NCBI GenBank assembly: GCA_002493595.1
Contig: DKZG01000027.1
Coordinates: forward strand, 48,629-112,628
Length of the DNA: 64,000 bases
Direction of reading: 5' to 3'
Source: Ruminococcaceae bacterium UBA7080
GTDB taxonomy: Bacteria > Bacillota > Clostridia > Oscillospirales > Acutalibacteraceae
The position numbers and the translations under genes are program-made. The number at the start of each line of letters is the position of its first letter. Position 1 is the stretch's first letter. The notes beneath the pieces are model-generated. The model was given only the letters and a program-made list of their open reading frames with translations, did no database searches and was not told where the DNA came from. Positions 16,212-26,265 of this stretch are shown in pieces.

Positions 16212-16868
16212 TTATTCCTTTGCACCGTTTATTTCAAGATATTTTTTTATACGCTCAACATTTTCACGGTTTTTTTCATCTTCTTCCAGATATTCGATTA
16301 TATCATAAACATCAACAACCGAATATACAGGGAAACCGTACTCCTCGCCAACCTCAGCCATAGCAGATTTTTCGGTTTTACCCTTTTCCTTACGGTCAAC
16401 CATCACAAAAACGGCTGAAACCTTAGTGCCTTCTAAAGTTGAAAGAATAGCCATACTTTCTCTAATAGCAGTACCGGCTGTAATAACATCTTCGACAATA
16501 ACAATGTCTTCGCCTTGCTTTGGAGTATAGCCTACAAAAACGCCGCCCTCACCGTGATCTTTCTCTTCCTTTCTGTTAAAGAAGAAGGGAACGTCAAGTC
16601 CCTGCTTTGCCAATGCCACAGCAACAGAAACCGCAATCGGGATACCCTTATATGCAGGACCGTAAAGAACAGCCTTTTTATTTCCTGTTTTTTCAAAATA
16701 TGCTTTTGCATAAAATTCACCGAGCTTTTGGATTTGCTCGCCTGTTTTTATATCGCCGGCATTTATAAAATAAGGTATTTTTCTGCCGCTCTTCGCTGTG
16801 AAATCACCGAATTTCAATACGCCCGCATTCTCCAAAAATTCTATAAACTCTCTTTTATAACCTTCCAT
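16212..16868 (-). CDS. pyrE: Orotate phosphoribosyltransferase
   Basis: Transfers ribose-5-phosphate from PRPP to orotate. The PRPP-binding motif VIVEDVITAGTA is present, and the flexible catalytic loop holds RKEEKDHGEGG. It has 218 residues. AGGAG precedes the ATG. It sits between pyrF and pyrB with short gaps. Confidence 0.96.
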   Translation of the reverse strand: MEGYKREFIEFLENAGVLKFGDFTAKSGRKIPYFINAGDIKTGEQIQKLGEFYAKAYFEKTGNKKAVLYGPAYKGIPIAVSVAVALAKQGLDVPFFFNRKEEKDHGEGGVFVGYTPKQGEDIVIVEDVITAGTAIRESMAILSTLEGTKVSAVFVMVDRKEKGKTEKSAMAEVGEEYGFPVYSVVDVYDIIEYLEEDEKNRENVERIKKYLEINGAKE

Positions 16869-16879
16869 TGCAATTCTCC

Positions 16880-17578
16880 TTATCCTACAAATTCTGCAAC
16901 ACAGCGTCTGTAAGCTGCGACAGGGTCAGCAGCTGCCGTTATAGGTCTGCCGACTACAATATAATCCGATCCAATTTCCTTGGCTTTTGCAGGAGTTGTA
17001 ACACGAACCTGGTCACCTACATCACCATCAGCAAAACGAACACCCGGTGTAACTGTCATAAACGCTTTGCCGCAGCTTTCCTTAACCATACCGGCCTCAA
17101 GCGGTGAACATACCACACCGTCAAGTCCTGCAATCTTTGCATTATTGGCATATTTAACAATTGTATCATTAATGGATGCGCTGATGAGAAGCTCATTTTG
17201 CATTCTTTCCTCACTTGTAGAGGTCAGCTGGGTAACTGCGATAAGTATAGGTCTTGTACCATCCTCACGCGTAAGTCCTTCGACAGCTGCTTTCATCATA
17301 TCAATTGTGCCTGCTGCATGAAGATTGGTCATATCAACATCAAGTTTCGAAAGCACCGACATGGACTTTTTAACAGTATTCGGAATATCATGAAGCTTAA
17401 GGTCAAGAAAAATCTTATGACCTCTTCTCTTAATTTCCTTAACAATTGACGGACCCTCTGCATAATAAAGCTCCATACCGATTTTCACAAACGGTTTCTC
17501 CTCAGTGAATTTATCAAGAAAATCAAATGTAGCCTGTGCAGATGAAAAATCACAAGCAACAATAACATCCTTACCCAT
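16880..17578 (-). CDS. pyrF: Orotidine-5'-phosphate decarboxylase
   Basis: Last step to UMP. The catalytic motif LDLKLHDIPNTV with its Asp-Lys pair is clear, as are the VTPGVRFADGD phosphate loop and VVGRPI. It has 232 residues, the short bacterial (group I) form. The pyrD stop/pyrF junction is direct: pyrF's ATG follows the pyrD end by no spacer, so coupling is likely. Confidence 0.96.
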   Translation of the reverse strand: MGKDVIVACDFSSAQATFDFLDKFTEEKPFVKIGMELYYAEGPSIVKEIKRRGHKIFLDLKLHDIPNTVKKSMSVLSKLDVDMTNLHAAGTIDMMKAAVEGLTREDGTRPILIAVTQLTSTSEERMQNELLISASINDTIVKYANNAKIAGLDGVVCSPLEAGMVKESCGKAFMTVTPGVRFADGDVGDQVRVTTPAKAKEIGSDYIVVGRPITAAADPVAAYRRCVAEFVG

Positions 17579-18490
17579 TTAATCAATCACTCCTATTATA
17601 TCACTTAATTTATCTATACCGAGCTTTTCACATTCTGAAGGAAGAGACTCGATTATATTTTTACAGACATACGGATCAACAAGATTAGCTGCTCCGACCT
17701 GAACTGCAGTTGCACCGGCCATCATCATCTCAATAACATCCCCGGCAGTAGACACACCCCCGCAGCCCATAACAGGAACGCCGCATGCTTTTGATACCTG
17801 ATACACCATCCTGACTGCTACAGGAAAAATTGCATCACCGCTGAAACCGCCCATTTTATTGGCAATAACAGGACGGCGTCTTTTCAAATCAATACGCATA
17901 CCAAGCATAGTGTTTATCAGGCATATACCATCTGCCCCCGCTTCTTCGCAAGCCTTAGCAATAGACACAATATCCGTCACATTTGGTGACAGCTTAATAA
18001 ATACCGGCTTTGATGTTACGGATTTTACAGCTTTTGTTACCTCAGCCGCACACGCAGGTGAGGTGCCGAAGCTCATTCCGCCACCATGCACATTAGGACA
18101 GGAAACATTAACCTCTAAAATACCAACCTGCTCCTCCTTATCAAGGCGTTCACAGGTGTAAGCATACTCTTCAACGCTAAAGCCTGATACATTTGCAATT
18201 ACAGGCTTATGAAAATATTTTTTCATTTCAGGCAATTCATGCTCAATTACATGATGCACTCCGGGATTTTGCAAACCAACAGCATTAATCATACCGTTTT
18301 TGCATTCTGCAATCCTGGGAGTAGGATTTCCGAAACGGGCATCCTTAGTTGTACCTTTAAAAGAGAATGAACCCAGTATATTAATATCGTAAAAATCCTT
18401 AAATTCATTACCGAAACCGAATGTGCCGGAAGCAGGAACAACAGGATTATCCATTCTCATACCTGCAAGGTTCACTGATAAATCTACCAT
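17579..18490 (-). CDS. pyrD: Dihydroorotate dehydrogenase, class 1B catalytic subunit
   Basis: FMN enzyme that oxidises dihydroorotate and passes electrons to PyrK and NAD. The active-site loop EVNVSCPNVHGGG (Cys base) marks class 1. FMN-phosphate motifs are GCGGVSTAGD and AGATAVQVGAA. It has 303 residues. GGAGGAG precedes the ATG, which overlaps pyrK by seven bases, so the two subunits are made together. Confidence 0.96.
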   Translation of the reverse strand: MVDLSVNLAGMRMDNPVVPASGTFGFGNEFKDFYDINILGSFSFKGTTKDARFGNPTPRIAECKNGMINAVGLQNPGVHHVIEHELPEMKKYFHKPVIANVSGFSVEEYAYTCERLDKEEQVGILEVNVSCPNVHGGGMSFGTSPACAAEVTKAVKSVTSKPVFIKLSPNVTDIVSIAKACEEAGADGICLINTMLGMRIDLKRRRPVIANKMGGFSGDAIFPVAVRMVYQVSKACGVPVMGCGGVSTAGDVIEMMMAGATAVQVGAANLVDPYVCKNIIESLPSECEKLGIDKLSDIIGVID

Positions 18491-19212
18491 ACTATCTCCT
18501 CCCTTTCAAGCACGGGACCATCCTTGCAAATTCTTTTATTGCCGTATCTGGTTTTACAGGTGCAGCCCATGCAGGCACCGAAACCGCAGCCCATACGTTC
18601 TTCAAATGAATATTGACCTGAGGTTTCAGCTATATTCTCAATCGCTTTAAACATAGGCATAGGGCCACAGGTATAGAAATAGTCGTAATCATCTGTGAAA
18701 GCATCGGTAACAAAACCCTTGATACCATATGAGCCGTCAACCGTTGTAACCCTGACATCACAGCCTAAGGACTTAAACTCATCTTCAAAAAAGATTTCAT
18801 CCTTAGTATTAAAACCCAAAATAACGGTTGGCTTTTGACCGTCCTTGATAAGACTTTTTGCAAGCATATACATAGGCGGAACACCCACACCTCCGCCAAT
18901 CAAAAGCGGTCTTGAGGATTTTGAAATATCATAGCCATTGCCGAGACCTGTAAGCACATCGAGTGATTCGCCAATCTCAAGCTCAGCCATTTGCTGTGTT
19001 CCGCTGCCAACAACCTTATAGATTACGGTGATTGATGCAGCATCGCAGTCACACACGGAAATCGGTCGCCTTAAAAACTTGCCGTCCAGCTTAATATTTA
19101 TAAATTGACCGGGAGCGGTAACATATTGTGTATCACCCTCCAAAATCATTTTATAAACATCTTTTGCAATTTTCTCATTACATAAAATTTTATAAATATT
19201 TTGCTTATACAT
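18484..19212 (-). CDS. pyrK: Dihydroorotate dehydrogenase electron-transfer subunit
   Basis: The FAD/[2Fe-2S] partner of PyrD. The FAD motif RRPISVCDCD is at about 52-61, the NAD-binding GGGVGVPPMYMLA is in the middle, and a C-terminal cluster motif CGFGACMGCTC...C holds the iron-sulfur ligands. It has 242 residues. AAGGA lies upstream of the ATG. Confidence 0.96.
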   Translation of the reverse strand: MYKQNIYKILCNEKIAKDVYKMILEGDTQYVTAPGQFINIKLDGKFLRRPISVCDCDAASITVIYKVVGSGTQQMAELEIGESLDVLTGLGNGYDISKSSRPLLIGGGVGVPPMYMLAKSLIKDGQKPTVILGFNTKDEIFFEDEFKSLGCDVRVTTVDGSYGIKGFVTDAFTDDYDYFYTCGPMPMFKAIENIAETSGQYSFEERMGCGFGACMGCTCKTRYGNKRICKDGPVLEREEIVW

Positions 19213-19224
19213 AAACTCAATTCC

Positions 19225-22200
19225 TTATTCGGCATCAATGGTAGATACGCCGAGTGTAATCTCTTCCAGAACATCAAGAAGCACATTAACTGTATCCAGT
19301 GATGTAAACATGGTAACATTATTTTCAACGGCAGCACGTCTGATTTCGGAGCCGTCTGAATGGGAGTCACCGGCATTTATATCAATTGTATTGATAACAT
19401 AGGCAATATGACCCTGACGTAGCGCCATCAAAATTTCATCACTCTCATCAAGGGTAAGTTTTGCACGCACTCTTGTGCGAATACCATGAGATTTAAGGTA
19501 ATTTGCAGTACCCTCTGTCGCTTCAATATTAAATCCGAGTTCATAAAAGCGCTTAATAAGCGGAAGTGCCCTCGGCTTATCCTGGTCGGCAATGGTAACA
19601 AGCACTGTGCCGTAATTGGCAACATTAAGTCCCGATGCCTGAATTGCCTTATAAAGTGCTCTGGTAAGCTTTTTATCATAGCCAATTGCTTCACCGGTCG
19701 ATTTCATTTCAGGAGAAAGATAGGTGTCCATACCCTTAAGCTTAGAGAAGGAGAAGGCAGGCGCTTTAACATACCAGCGCTTCTTTTCTTCAGGATAAAC
19801 CTCTGTTATTCCCTGTTCTTTAAGAGAATGCCCCAAAATAACCTGTGTGGCAATATGAGCCATCGGAACCGTTGTAGCCTTTGAAAGAAACGGAACCGTT
19901 CTTGACGAACGAGGATTAACCTCAATAACATAAACATCATCATTGTCATCGGCAATAAACTGAATATTATAAAGTCCTACAATGCCGATTGCTTTGCCGA
20001 GACGAACCGTATAATCCAGTATTTTATCCTTTACAGACTGCGATACCGAGAAGGTTGGATAAATTGAAATAGAGTCACCTGAGTGAACACCTGTTTTTTC
20101 AACATGCTCCATAATACCCGGAATAAATACATCTTCACCATCACAGATTGCATCTACCTCAAGCTCTCTGCCCATAATATACTTATCAACCAGCACGGGC
20201 TGCTCAGTATTGATTTCAACAGCAGTCTGAAGATAATGACGAAGCGACTCCTCGTTTGCAACAATCTGCATAGCACGGCCGCCGAGAACAAATGACGGAC
20301 GAACAAGAACAGGGTAACCAATTGAAGCTGCTACACGCACACCTTCTTCTATACCGGTAACTGCAAGTCCTTTTGGCTGAGGAATGCCCAATTCTTCCAT
20401 AACTTTTTCAAAGCTGTCTCTGTTTTCTGCCCTGTCGATTGCTTTAACATCTGTACCTATAATCGGTACTCCGAGTGCATCAAGCGGAGGTGCAAGATTA
20501 ATTGCAGTCTGACCGCCAAGCGATACTACTATACCCAAAGGATTTTCAAGTGTAATAATATTCATTACGTCCTCAACGGTAAGCGGTTCAAAATACAGTT
20601 TGTCCGAAGTGGTGTAATCGGTTGATACGGTTTCAGGATTATTATTAATAATTATAGCCTCATAGCCGGCATCGCGGATGGACCAGATAGCATGAACCGT
20701 TGAATAGTCAAATTCGACACCTTGACCGATACGGATAGGACCTGAACCTAGAACAATTATTTTTTTCTTATCTGACACAACAGACTCATTTTCCTGCTCA
20801 TAGGTCGAGTAAAAATAAGGCACATATGAAGCAAACTCTGATGCACAGGTATCAATCATCTTGTAAACAGGCATCACATTATTCGCTTTTCTGAGGTGGA
20901 AAACCTCTGCCTGTGTCATATTCCACAAACGGCCGATATATTCATCTGACACGCCCATTTTTTTAGCGTCCTTCAGTATTTCAATATTACCGACATTCTC
21001 TTTTAACGGTATTTCAAAATCGACAATATTTTTAAATTTTTCAAGAAAAAACATATCAATCTTGGTAGCATTATAAATCCTGATAAGGTCAACGCCCAGG
21101 CGTATAAGCTGTGCAATTGCAAACAGCCTGTCATCCGTACCATTCTTGATATATTTAATAAGCTCCTCTTCCGAATACCCGTCAAACTTTTTATCATAAA
21201 GATGACACACGCCGGTCTCAAGTGAACGCACAGCTTTGAGCAGACTTTCTTCCATGGTGCGACCGATTGCCATAACCTCACCGGTAGCCTTCATCTGCGT
21301 GTTCAAAGTATTATTGGCATCAGCAAACTTATCAAACGGAAAACGTGCAATCTTGGTTACAACATAATCAAGTGTAGGTTCAAACGAAGCGGGCGTATTG
21401 GCAATCGGAATTTCATCAAGATGCATTCCCACGGAAATTTTTGCAGACACTCTTGCAATCGGATAACCGGATGCTTTTGAAGCAAGAGCTGAAGAGCGGG
21501 ACACTCTTGGGTTAACTTCAATAAGATAATACTGAAAGGAATGCGGGTCAAGAGCAAACTGAACATTACAGCCGCCTTCAATTTTAAGTTCTCTTATGAT
21601 TTTAAGAGCAGAATCGCGAAGCATATGGTACTCTTTATTTGTAAGTGTCTGAGAAGGAGCAACAACAACCGAGTCACCTGTATGAACACCGACAGGATCA
21701 ATATTTTCCATATTGCAAATGGTGATTGCCGTATCATTGGCATCACGCATAACTTCATACTCAATTTCTTTATAGCCTTTGATACTCTTTTCAACAAGTA
21801 CCTGGTGCACAGGTGAAAGTGCAAGAGCATTTTTCATCATCAGCATAAATTCATCTTCATCATCAGCAAATCCGCCGCCTGTACCGCCTAGGGTGAAAGC
21901 AGGACGAAGAACAACAGGAAAGCCTATACGTTTTGCTGCTTCCAGTCCGTCCTCAAGTGTCTCGGCAATTTCCGAGGGAAGAACAGGCTCCCCCAGACTT
22001 TCACACAGTTCTTTAAAAAGTTCTCTGTCCTCAGCACGCTCAATAGCTTCAAAATTTGTACCGAGTATTTCAACATCACATTCCTTAAGCACACCTTTTT
22101 TAGCAAGCTGCACAGCAAGATTCAAGCCTGTCTGACCGCCTAATGACGGAAGAATTGCATCAGGTCTTTCGTGGCGTATAATACGAGCTACATATTCAAG

Positions 22201-22410
22201 ATTTAACGGTTCCATATAAACCTTATCCGCTATATCTGTATCTGTCATAATCGTTGCGGGATTTGAGTTGATGAGTACAACCTCGTAACCCTCCTCACGA
22301 AGAGCAAGGCATGCCTGTGTTCCCGAATAGTCAAATTCGGCAGCCTGGCCAATAACAATAGGACCTGAGCCTATAACGAGTATTTTATGAATATCAGTTC
22401 TTTTAGGCAT
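19225..22410 (-). CDS. carB: Carbamoyl-phosphate synthase large chain
   Basis: A 1061-residue enzyme with two homologous ATP-grasp halves: residues 1-400 make carboxyphosphate, 550-935 make carbamoyl phosphate. An oligomerisation region lies between them and a C-terminal MGS-like allosteric domain spans about 935-1061. Both halves begin with the same motif (KILVIGSGPIVIGQAAEFDY and KIIVLGSGPIRIGQGVEFDY). Full length and intact. The ATG overlaps the end of carA by eight bases. Confidence 0.97.
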   Translation of the reverse strand: MPKRTDIHKILVIGSGPIVIGQAAEFDYSGTQACLALREEGYEVVLINSNPATIMTDTDIADKVYMEPLNLEYVARIIRHERPDAILPSLGGQTGLNLAVQLAKKGVLKECDVEILGTNFEAIERAEDRELFKELCESLGEPVLPSEIAETLEDGLEAAKRIGFPVVLRPAFTLGGTGGGFADDEDEFMLMMKNALALSPVHQVLVEKSIKGYKEIEYEVMRDANDTAITICNMENIDPVGVHTGDSVVVAPSQTLTNKEYHMLRDSALKIIRELKIEGGCNVQFALDPHSFQYYLIEVNPRVSRSSALASKASGYPIARVSAKISVGMHLDEIPIANTPASFEPTLDYVVTKIARFPFDKFADANNTLNTQMKATGEVMAIGRTMEESLLKAVRSLETGVCHLYDKKFDGYSEEELIKYIKNGTDDRLFAIAQLIRLGVDLIRIYNATKIDMFFLEKFKNIVDFEIPLKENVGNIEILKDAKKMGVSDEYIGRLWNMTQAEVFHLRKANNVMPVYKMIDTCASEFASYVPYFYSTYEQENESVVSDKKKIIVLGSGPIRIGQGVEFDYSTVHAIWSIRDAGYEAIIINNNPETVSTDYTTSDKLYFEPLTVEDVMNIITLENPLGIVVSLGGQTAINLAPPLDALGVPIIGTDVKAIDRAENRDSFEKVMEELGIPQPKGLAVTGIEEGVRVAASIGYPVLVRPSFVLGGRAMQIVANEESLRHYLQTAVEINTEQPVLVDKYIMGRELEVDAICDGEDVFIPGIMEHVEKTGVHSGDSISIYPTFSVSQSVKDKILDYTVRLGKAIGIVGLYNIQFIADDNDDVYVIEVNPRSSRTVPFLSKATTVPMAHIATQVILGHSLKEQGITEVYPEEKKRWYVKAPAFSFSKLKGMDTYLSPEMKSTGEAIGYDKKLTRALYKAIQASGLNVANYGTVLVTIADQDKPRALPLIKRFYELGFNIEATEGTANYLKSHGIRTRVRAKLTLDESDEILMALRQGHIAYVINTIDINAGDSHSDGSEIRRAAVENNVTMFTSLDTVNVLLDVLEEITLGVSTIDAE

Positions 22411-23500
22411 TATAAGCAGCCTCCTTTTCCATTAATGCAATAAACTCATCAAAAAGATAAGCGCTGTCCTGAGGGCCGGGAGCACTTTCGGGGTGATACT
22501 GAACAGAAAACAACTTGTTTTCTTCGGATTTTACACCCTCTGCCGTATCATCAAGAAGGTTTTTATGCGTAAGTGTAAGTGCAGTACCATCAAGCGAATT
22601 AACATCAACAGCATATGAATGATTTTGTGATGTAATTTCAATTTTGCCGCTGCCAATATTCATAACAGGATGATTGCCGCCCCTGTGTCCGAATTTCATT
22701 TTAAAGGTTTTTGCTCCCATGGCAAGAGAAATCATCTGATGACCGAGACAAATTCCGAATATAGGAAGCTTGCCTTTAAGCTCTCGCACAACGCTGATAA
22801 CCTCCTGAACATCCTCAGGGTTGCCGGGCCCGTTTGACAGAAACAAGCCGTCCGGTCGCATATTCAGAATTTCCTGAGCTGTAATATTATAAGGGACAAC
22901 CGTTACATTGCATCCCTTTTCATTCAGTTTTCTGATAATATTGTGCTTGATTCCGCAGTCAATTGCCACAACATCATATTTATGATTAGGTGTTCTGGAA
23001 TACCAGCGCTTTTTACAGCTTACCCTTGACACCATATCATTTGGAATTTCGTATGCCCTTACTTTTTCAAGAGCCTCGTTATAAGGCACATCTGCACCGC
23101 AAATCATCACCTTTTGTGAGCCCTCGTCACGAATGATTCTTGTAATCATTCGCGTATCCACACCGCTGATACCAGGAATATCATATTCATCAAGAACCTC
23201 TGAAAGTGTCTTGGTATAGCGAAAATTTGACGGCAGGTCATTATATTCGCGAACAATCAGTCCGCCCATTGTAGGAATTCGCGTTTCATAATCCTCATCG
23301 GTTACACCGTAATTACCAATCAGCGGATAGGTCATACATACCATCTGGTCCGTATAGCTCGGATCGGAGATAATTTCCTGATATCCCACCATAGAAGTAT
23401 TAAATACAATTTCGTTTATGGCCTCTTTGTCGGCACCAAAGCCGTAACCATAAAATTCTTTTCCGTTTTCAAGAACAATTTTTTTATTAAACGGTTTCAT
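22403..23500 (-). CDS. carA: Carbamoyl-phosphate synthase small chain
   Basis: Glutamine amidotransferase subunit that feeds ammonia to CarB. The N-terminal CPSase domain spans about 1-170. The class I GATase domain has nucleophile motif FGICLGHQMISLA, and the His-Glu pair is in VQYHPESAPGP. It has 365 residues from the ATG at 23500, which has GGGGAG seven bases upstream. It overlaps pyrC by 14 bases. Confidence 0.97.
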   Translation of the reverse strand: MKPFNKKIVLENGKEFYGYGFGADKEAINEIVFNTSMVGYQEIISDPSYTDQMVCMTYPLIGNYGVTDEDYETRIPTMGGLIVREYNDLPSNFRYTKTLSEVLDEYDIPGISGVDTRMITRIIRDEGSQKVMICGADVPYNEALEKVRAYEIPNDMVSRVSCKKRWYSRTPNHKYDVVAIDCGIKHNIIRKLNEKGCNVTVVPYNITAQEILNMRPDGLFLSNGPGNPEDVQEVISVVRELKGKLPIFGICLGHQMISLAMGAKTFKMKFGHRGGNHPVMNIGSGKIEITSQNHSYAVDVNSLDGTALTLTHKNLLDDTAEGVKSEENKLFSVQYHPESAPGPQDSAYLFDEFIALMEKEAAYNA

Positions 23501-24761
23501 AAACAATCTCCCCTCTATATATTGTTAAAAGGTTTTCACCCTGTAATTTCCAATCCTTAAACGGTGTGGCTTTGCCCATTGTAACAAAATTCTGCGGATT
23601 TACAATCCAAGTCTTATCTGCATCAAGTAAAGCCAAGTCGGCAACTGCACCCTCTTTTATTTCACCGCCGTCAATTTTGAAAATCTCTCTTGGCTTAACG
23701 GCCATCATTTCAACAAGCTTTTCAAGTGTAATAATACCGGTTTTAACAAGCTTGGTATTCAAAACGGCAAATGCTGTTTCAAGCCCTACAACACCCATAG
23801 CCGATTTAGCAAGTCCCTTTGATTTTTCCTCCGGTGAATGCGGCGCATGATCGGTGGCAATAACATCAATCGTACCATCCAGCACACCTTCAATAAGTGC
23901 CTGTTTATCTTCTTGGGTTCTTAGCGGCGGATTCATCTTGAATCTACCGTCCTCCTGCAAATCCATGTCGCACATTGTAAGATAATGCGGACCTGTTTCA
24001 CAGGTTACCTTTACCCCTTTCGCCTTAGCCTTTCTGATAATATCCACACTCTCTTTGGTGGATATATGGCACACATGATACTGACAGCCTGTCTCCTCGG
24101 CAAGACGGCAGTCACGCTCTATCTGTTTCCATTCGGATGCACTGCAGATTCCCTTATGATTATGCAGCTTTGCATACGCGCCGTCATGGATATAACCGCC
24201 GTTTAAAAGATCATTAACCTCACAGTGCGCAGATATTATTTTGCCGAGTTCTGCACATTCGGTCATAGCCCTGTGCATCAGCTGTTCGGTTTGAACTCCG
24301 GTTCCGTCATCCGAAAAACCGACCACCTTATCTGCAATGGATTTAAAATCAATTACTTCACCTGTGCCTTTTCGATGCTTTGTAATTGTGCCGAAAGGCA
24401 GCACATCAATAACAGCATCTTTTTCTATAATATCGGTTTGTGCCTTAAGGTTTTCTTCATTATCAGGAGCAGGATTAAGATTAGGCATTGTGCACAAAGC
24501 AGTATAGCCTGCCCTTGCACCTGCCATAGAGCCTGTCCTTATTGTTTCCTTATAAGAAAAACCGGGCTCACGAAGATGTGTATGAACATCAACGAAACCC
24601 GGAATTAAGAAATACTTATCCTGCGCATCAACAACACGGTCAACGCCATCTGATAAAATAGAAATACCAAGGCTATGAATTCTCCCGTTCTTAATGAGAA
24701 CATCCGACTTTTTAAATGATTTGTTTGTATATACCAAAGCATTCTTTATTAGCAAAGTCAT
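23487..24761 (-). CDS. pyrC: Dihydroorotase
   Basis: Zinc amidohydrolase that closes carbamoyl-aspartate to dihydroorotate. Metal ligands appear in VDVHTHLREPG (HxH), in SAHCEV, in CHIST and in the ATDHAPHS motif. It has 424 residues, the class I type. AAAGGA precedes the ATG. It is the first gene of the pyr operon and directly follows its promoter. Confidence 0.96.
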   Translation of the reverse strand: MTLLIKNALVYTNKSFKKSDVLIKNGRIHSLGISILSDGVDRVVDAQDKYFLIPGFVDVHTHLREPGFSYKETIRTGSMAGARAGYTALCTMPNLNPAPDNEENLKAQTDIIEKDAVIDVLPFGTITKHRKGTGEVIDFKSIADKVVGFSDDGTGVQTEQLMHRAMTECAELGKIISAHCEVNDLLNGGYIHDGAYAKLHNHKGICSASEWKQIERDCRLAEETGCQYHVCHISTKESVDIIRKAKAKGVKVTCETGPHYLTMCDMDLQEDGRFKMNPPLRTQEDKQALIEGVLDGTIDVIATDHAPHSPEEKSKGLAKSAMGVVGLETAFAVLNTKLVKTGIITLEKLVEMMAVKPREIFKIDGGEIKEGAVADLALLDADKTWIVNPQNFVTMGKATPFKDWKLQGENLLTIYRGEIVYETV

Positions 24762-24788
24762 AATTCACAATCCTTTCTGTTTTAAGAT

Positions 24789-24817
24789 ATTATAATATTT
24801 TTACTCTACCAAGTCAA
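24789..24817 (-). promoter_or_regulatory. pyr operon promoter
   Basis: TTGACT (24812-24817), a 17-base spacer and perfect TATAAT (24789-24794). The -10 sits in a 12-bp palindrome. The leader is only about 20 nt, so no PyrR-type attenuator or anti-antiterminator can fit upstream of pyrC. Confidence 0.85.
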
Positions 24818-24833
24818 TATAAAAATATTTAAC

Positions 24834-24854
24834 ATAACTATTTACTTTAGTTAT
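24834..24854. promoter_or_regulatory. Operator-like inverted repeat between divergent pyrC and GH4 genes
   Basis: ATAACTA and TAGTTAT are perfect 7-bp arms around a 7-base centre. The site overlaps the -35 of the plus-strand promoter and is about 17 bp upstream of the pyr -35. A dimeric repressor or activator of either gene set could bind it; no binder can be named. Confidence 0.5.
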
Positions 24855-24869
24855 TCTTTATAATATAAT
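24841..24869 (+). promoter_or_regulatory. Probable promoter of the GH4-kinase operon
   Basis: TTTACT (24841-24846) and TATAAT (24864-24869) are 17 bases apart, about 31 bp before the GH4 ATG. Confidence 0.65.
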
Positions 24870-24900
24870 TAATTTGATTTTTCTTGATGGAGCGATATCT

Positions 24901-26265
24901 ATGAAATTAACTGTTATCGGAGGCGGAGGAGTACGCTCGATGTTCCTCGCCAAAAGCATTGCCCAAAAAGCAAAGACGCTTAATATCAGTGAGCTTGTTT
25001 TTATGGATAATGATGAAAAAAAGCTCAATATTTACGGAACGATGGCAAAAAAAGTGTCGAATCTTCTGTGTCCTGAATTAAACTTCATACTGACAACCGA
25101 TGCAAAAGAAGCCGTTAAAAATGCGCATTACGTAATCACCACCATAAGAGTAGGCGGTGATAAAATGCGGGTAAAGGATGAGCGTATTGCTCTTGATTTA
25201 GGACTTTTAGGTCAGGAAACAACAGGCGCTGCCGGCTTGTCCTTTGCTATGAGAAGCATCAGTGCTTTGGCAAAATATTGTGAACTGATAAAAGAATATG
25301 CTGATCCAAACTGCAAAGTATTTAATTTCACGAACCCTGCCGGTGTTGTAAGCCAGACTCTGCGCGATATGGGCTATGATTTTACATACGGAATTTGTGA
25401 CGCACCCAGCGGTATGCTAAACAGCTTTGCCAAACTATACAATGCAGATGAAAATGCAGTGCGCGGTGAGGTTTACGGTCTTAATCATCTGTCGTATTTC
25501 AGCTCAATAACGCTTGACGGCAGAGAAATTATGGGTGAGCTTATAGAAAAAGATGAAGCATATTTAAAAACGGATATGCGCTATTTTGAAAAAGAGCTGT
25601 TAAAAGAACGCGGCTGTGTGCTCAACGAATATCTTTATTATTTTTATTATCGTGAAAAAGCAATTGCAAACATACTTAAAGCCGAAAAAACCCGCGGCGA
25701 GCAAATTTGCGAAATAAATGAAAAGATGACCGAAGAACTCAAATGCACAGATATAGAAAATGATTTTGAAAATGCCTTTAAAATTTTTGAATACTGGTAT
25801 GGAGTAAGAGAAAACAATTATATGGCATCCGAAACAGGAGTAAAAAAGCAAACGCCATGGCACTTTGATATTTATCAAAAGGATTCGGGAGGTTATGCAG
25901 GCGTAGCACTTAAATTCATAGAAATTATGCAAAACAAGGGCAGCGACACCATGATTTTATGCCTTCCAAACGGTGATGCCATTGACGGACTTAAACCGGA
26001 TGATGTGGTAGAAATCACATGTGACATAACACCAAACGGTGCAATTGCACATCATTTCGGTAAGGTTGACGAGCAAAACCTTGAACTGATAAGACGGGTA
26101 AAAATATATGAGCGTCTTGCAAGCAAAGCTATAAGAGAAAAGTCAATACAAAGTGCAGTTGAAGCGCTTACTCTTCACCCGCTTGTAAACAGTTACTCGC
26201 TGGCAAAAGAACTTGTTCAAAAATATATTGAACTCAATAAAGATTACATAGGAGAATGGAAATAA
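24901..26265 (+). CDS. Family 4 glycosidase (6-phospho-beta-glucosidase type)
   Basis: GH4 enzymes cleave glycosides by an unusual NAD-dependent oxidation-elimination mechanism needing a divalent metal. The protein (454 residues) has the dinucleotide loop VIGGGGVRS, the FTNPAG motif, the metal-binding Cys in YGICDAPSG and the His in YGLNHLSYF. Members act on phosphorylated or free sugars; which one cannot be told. The ATG at 24901 follows GGAGCG. The stop overlaps the kinase ATG, so the two form an operon. No PTS genes are nearby, so the adjacent kinase may supply the phosphorylated substrate. Confidence 0.88.
   Translation: MKLTVIGGGGVRSMFLAKSIAQKAKTLNISELVFMDNDEKKLNIYGTMAKKVSNLLCPELNFILTTDAKEAVKNAHYVITTIRVGGDKMRVKDERIALDLGLLGQETTGAAGLSFAMRSISALAKYCELIKEYADPNCKVFNFTNPAGVVSQTLRDMGYDFTYGICDAPSGMLNSFAKLYNADENAVRGEVYGLNHLSYFSSITLDGREIMGELIEKDEAYLKTDMRYFEKELLKERGCVLNEYLYYFYYREKAIANILKAEKTRGEQICEINEKMTEELKCTDIENDFENAFKIFEYWYGVRENNYMASETGVKKQTPWHFDIYQKDSGGYAGVALKFIEIMQNKGSDTMILCLPNGDAIDGLKPDDVVEITCDITPNGAIAHHFGKVDEQNLELIRRVKIYERLASKAIREKSIQSAVEALTLHPLVNSYSLAKELVQKYIELNKDYIGEWK

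Noticed and set aside
24762..24870. A PyrR-type attenuator in front of the pyr operon.
   Set aside because: The promoter lies only about 28 bp before the pyrC ATG, leaving no room for terminator/antiterminator stems.
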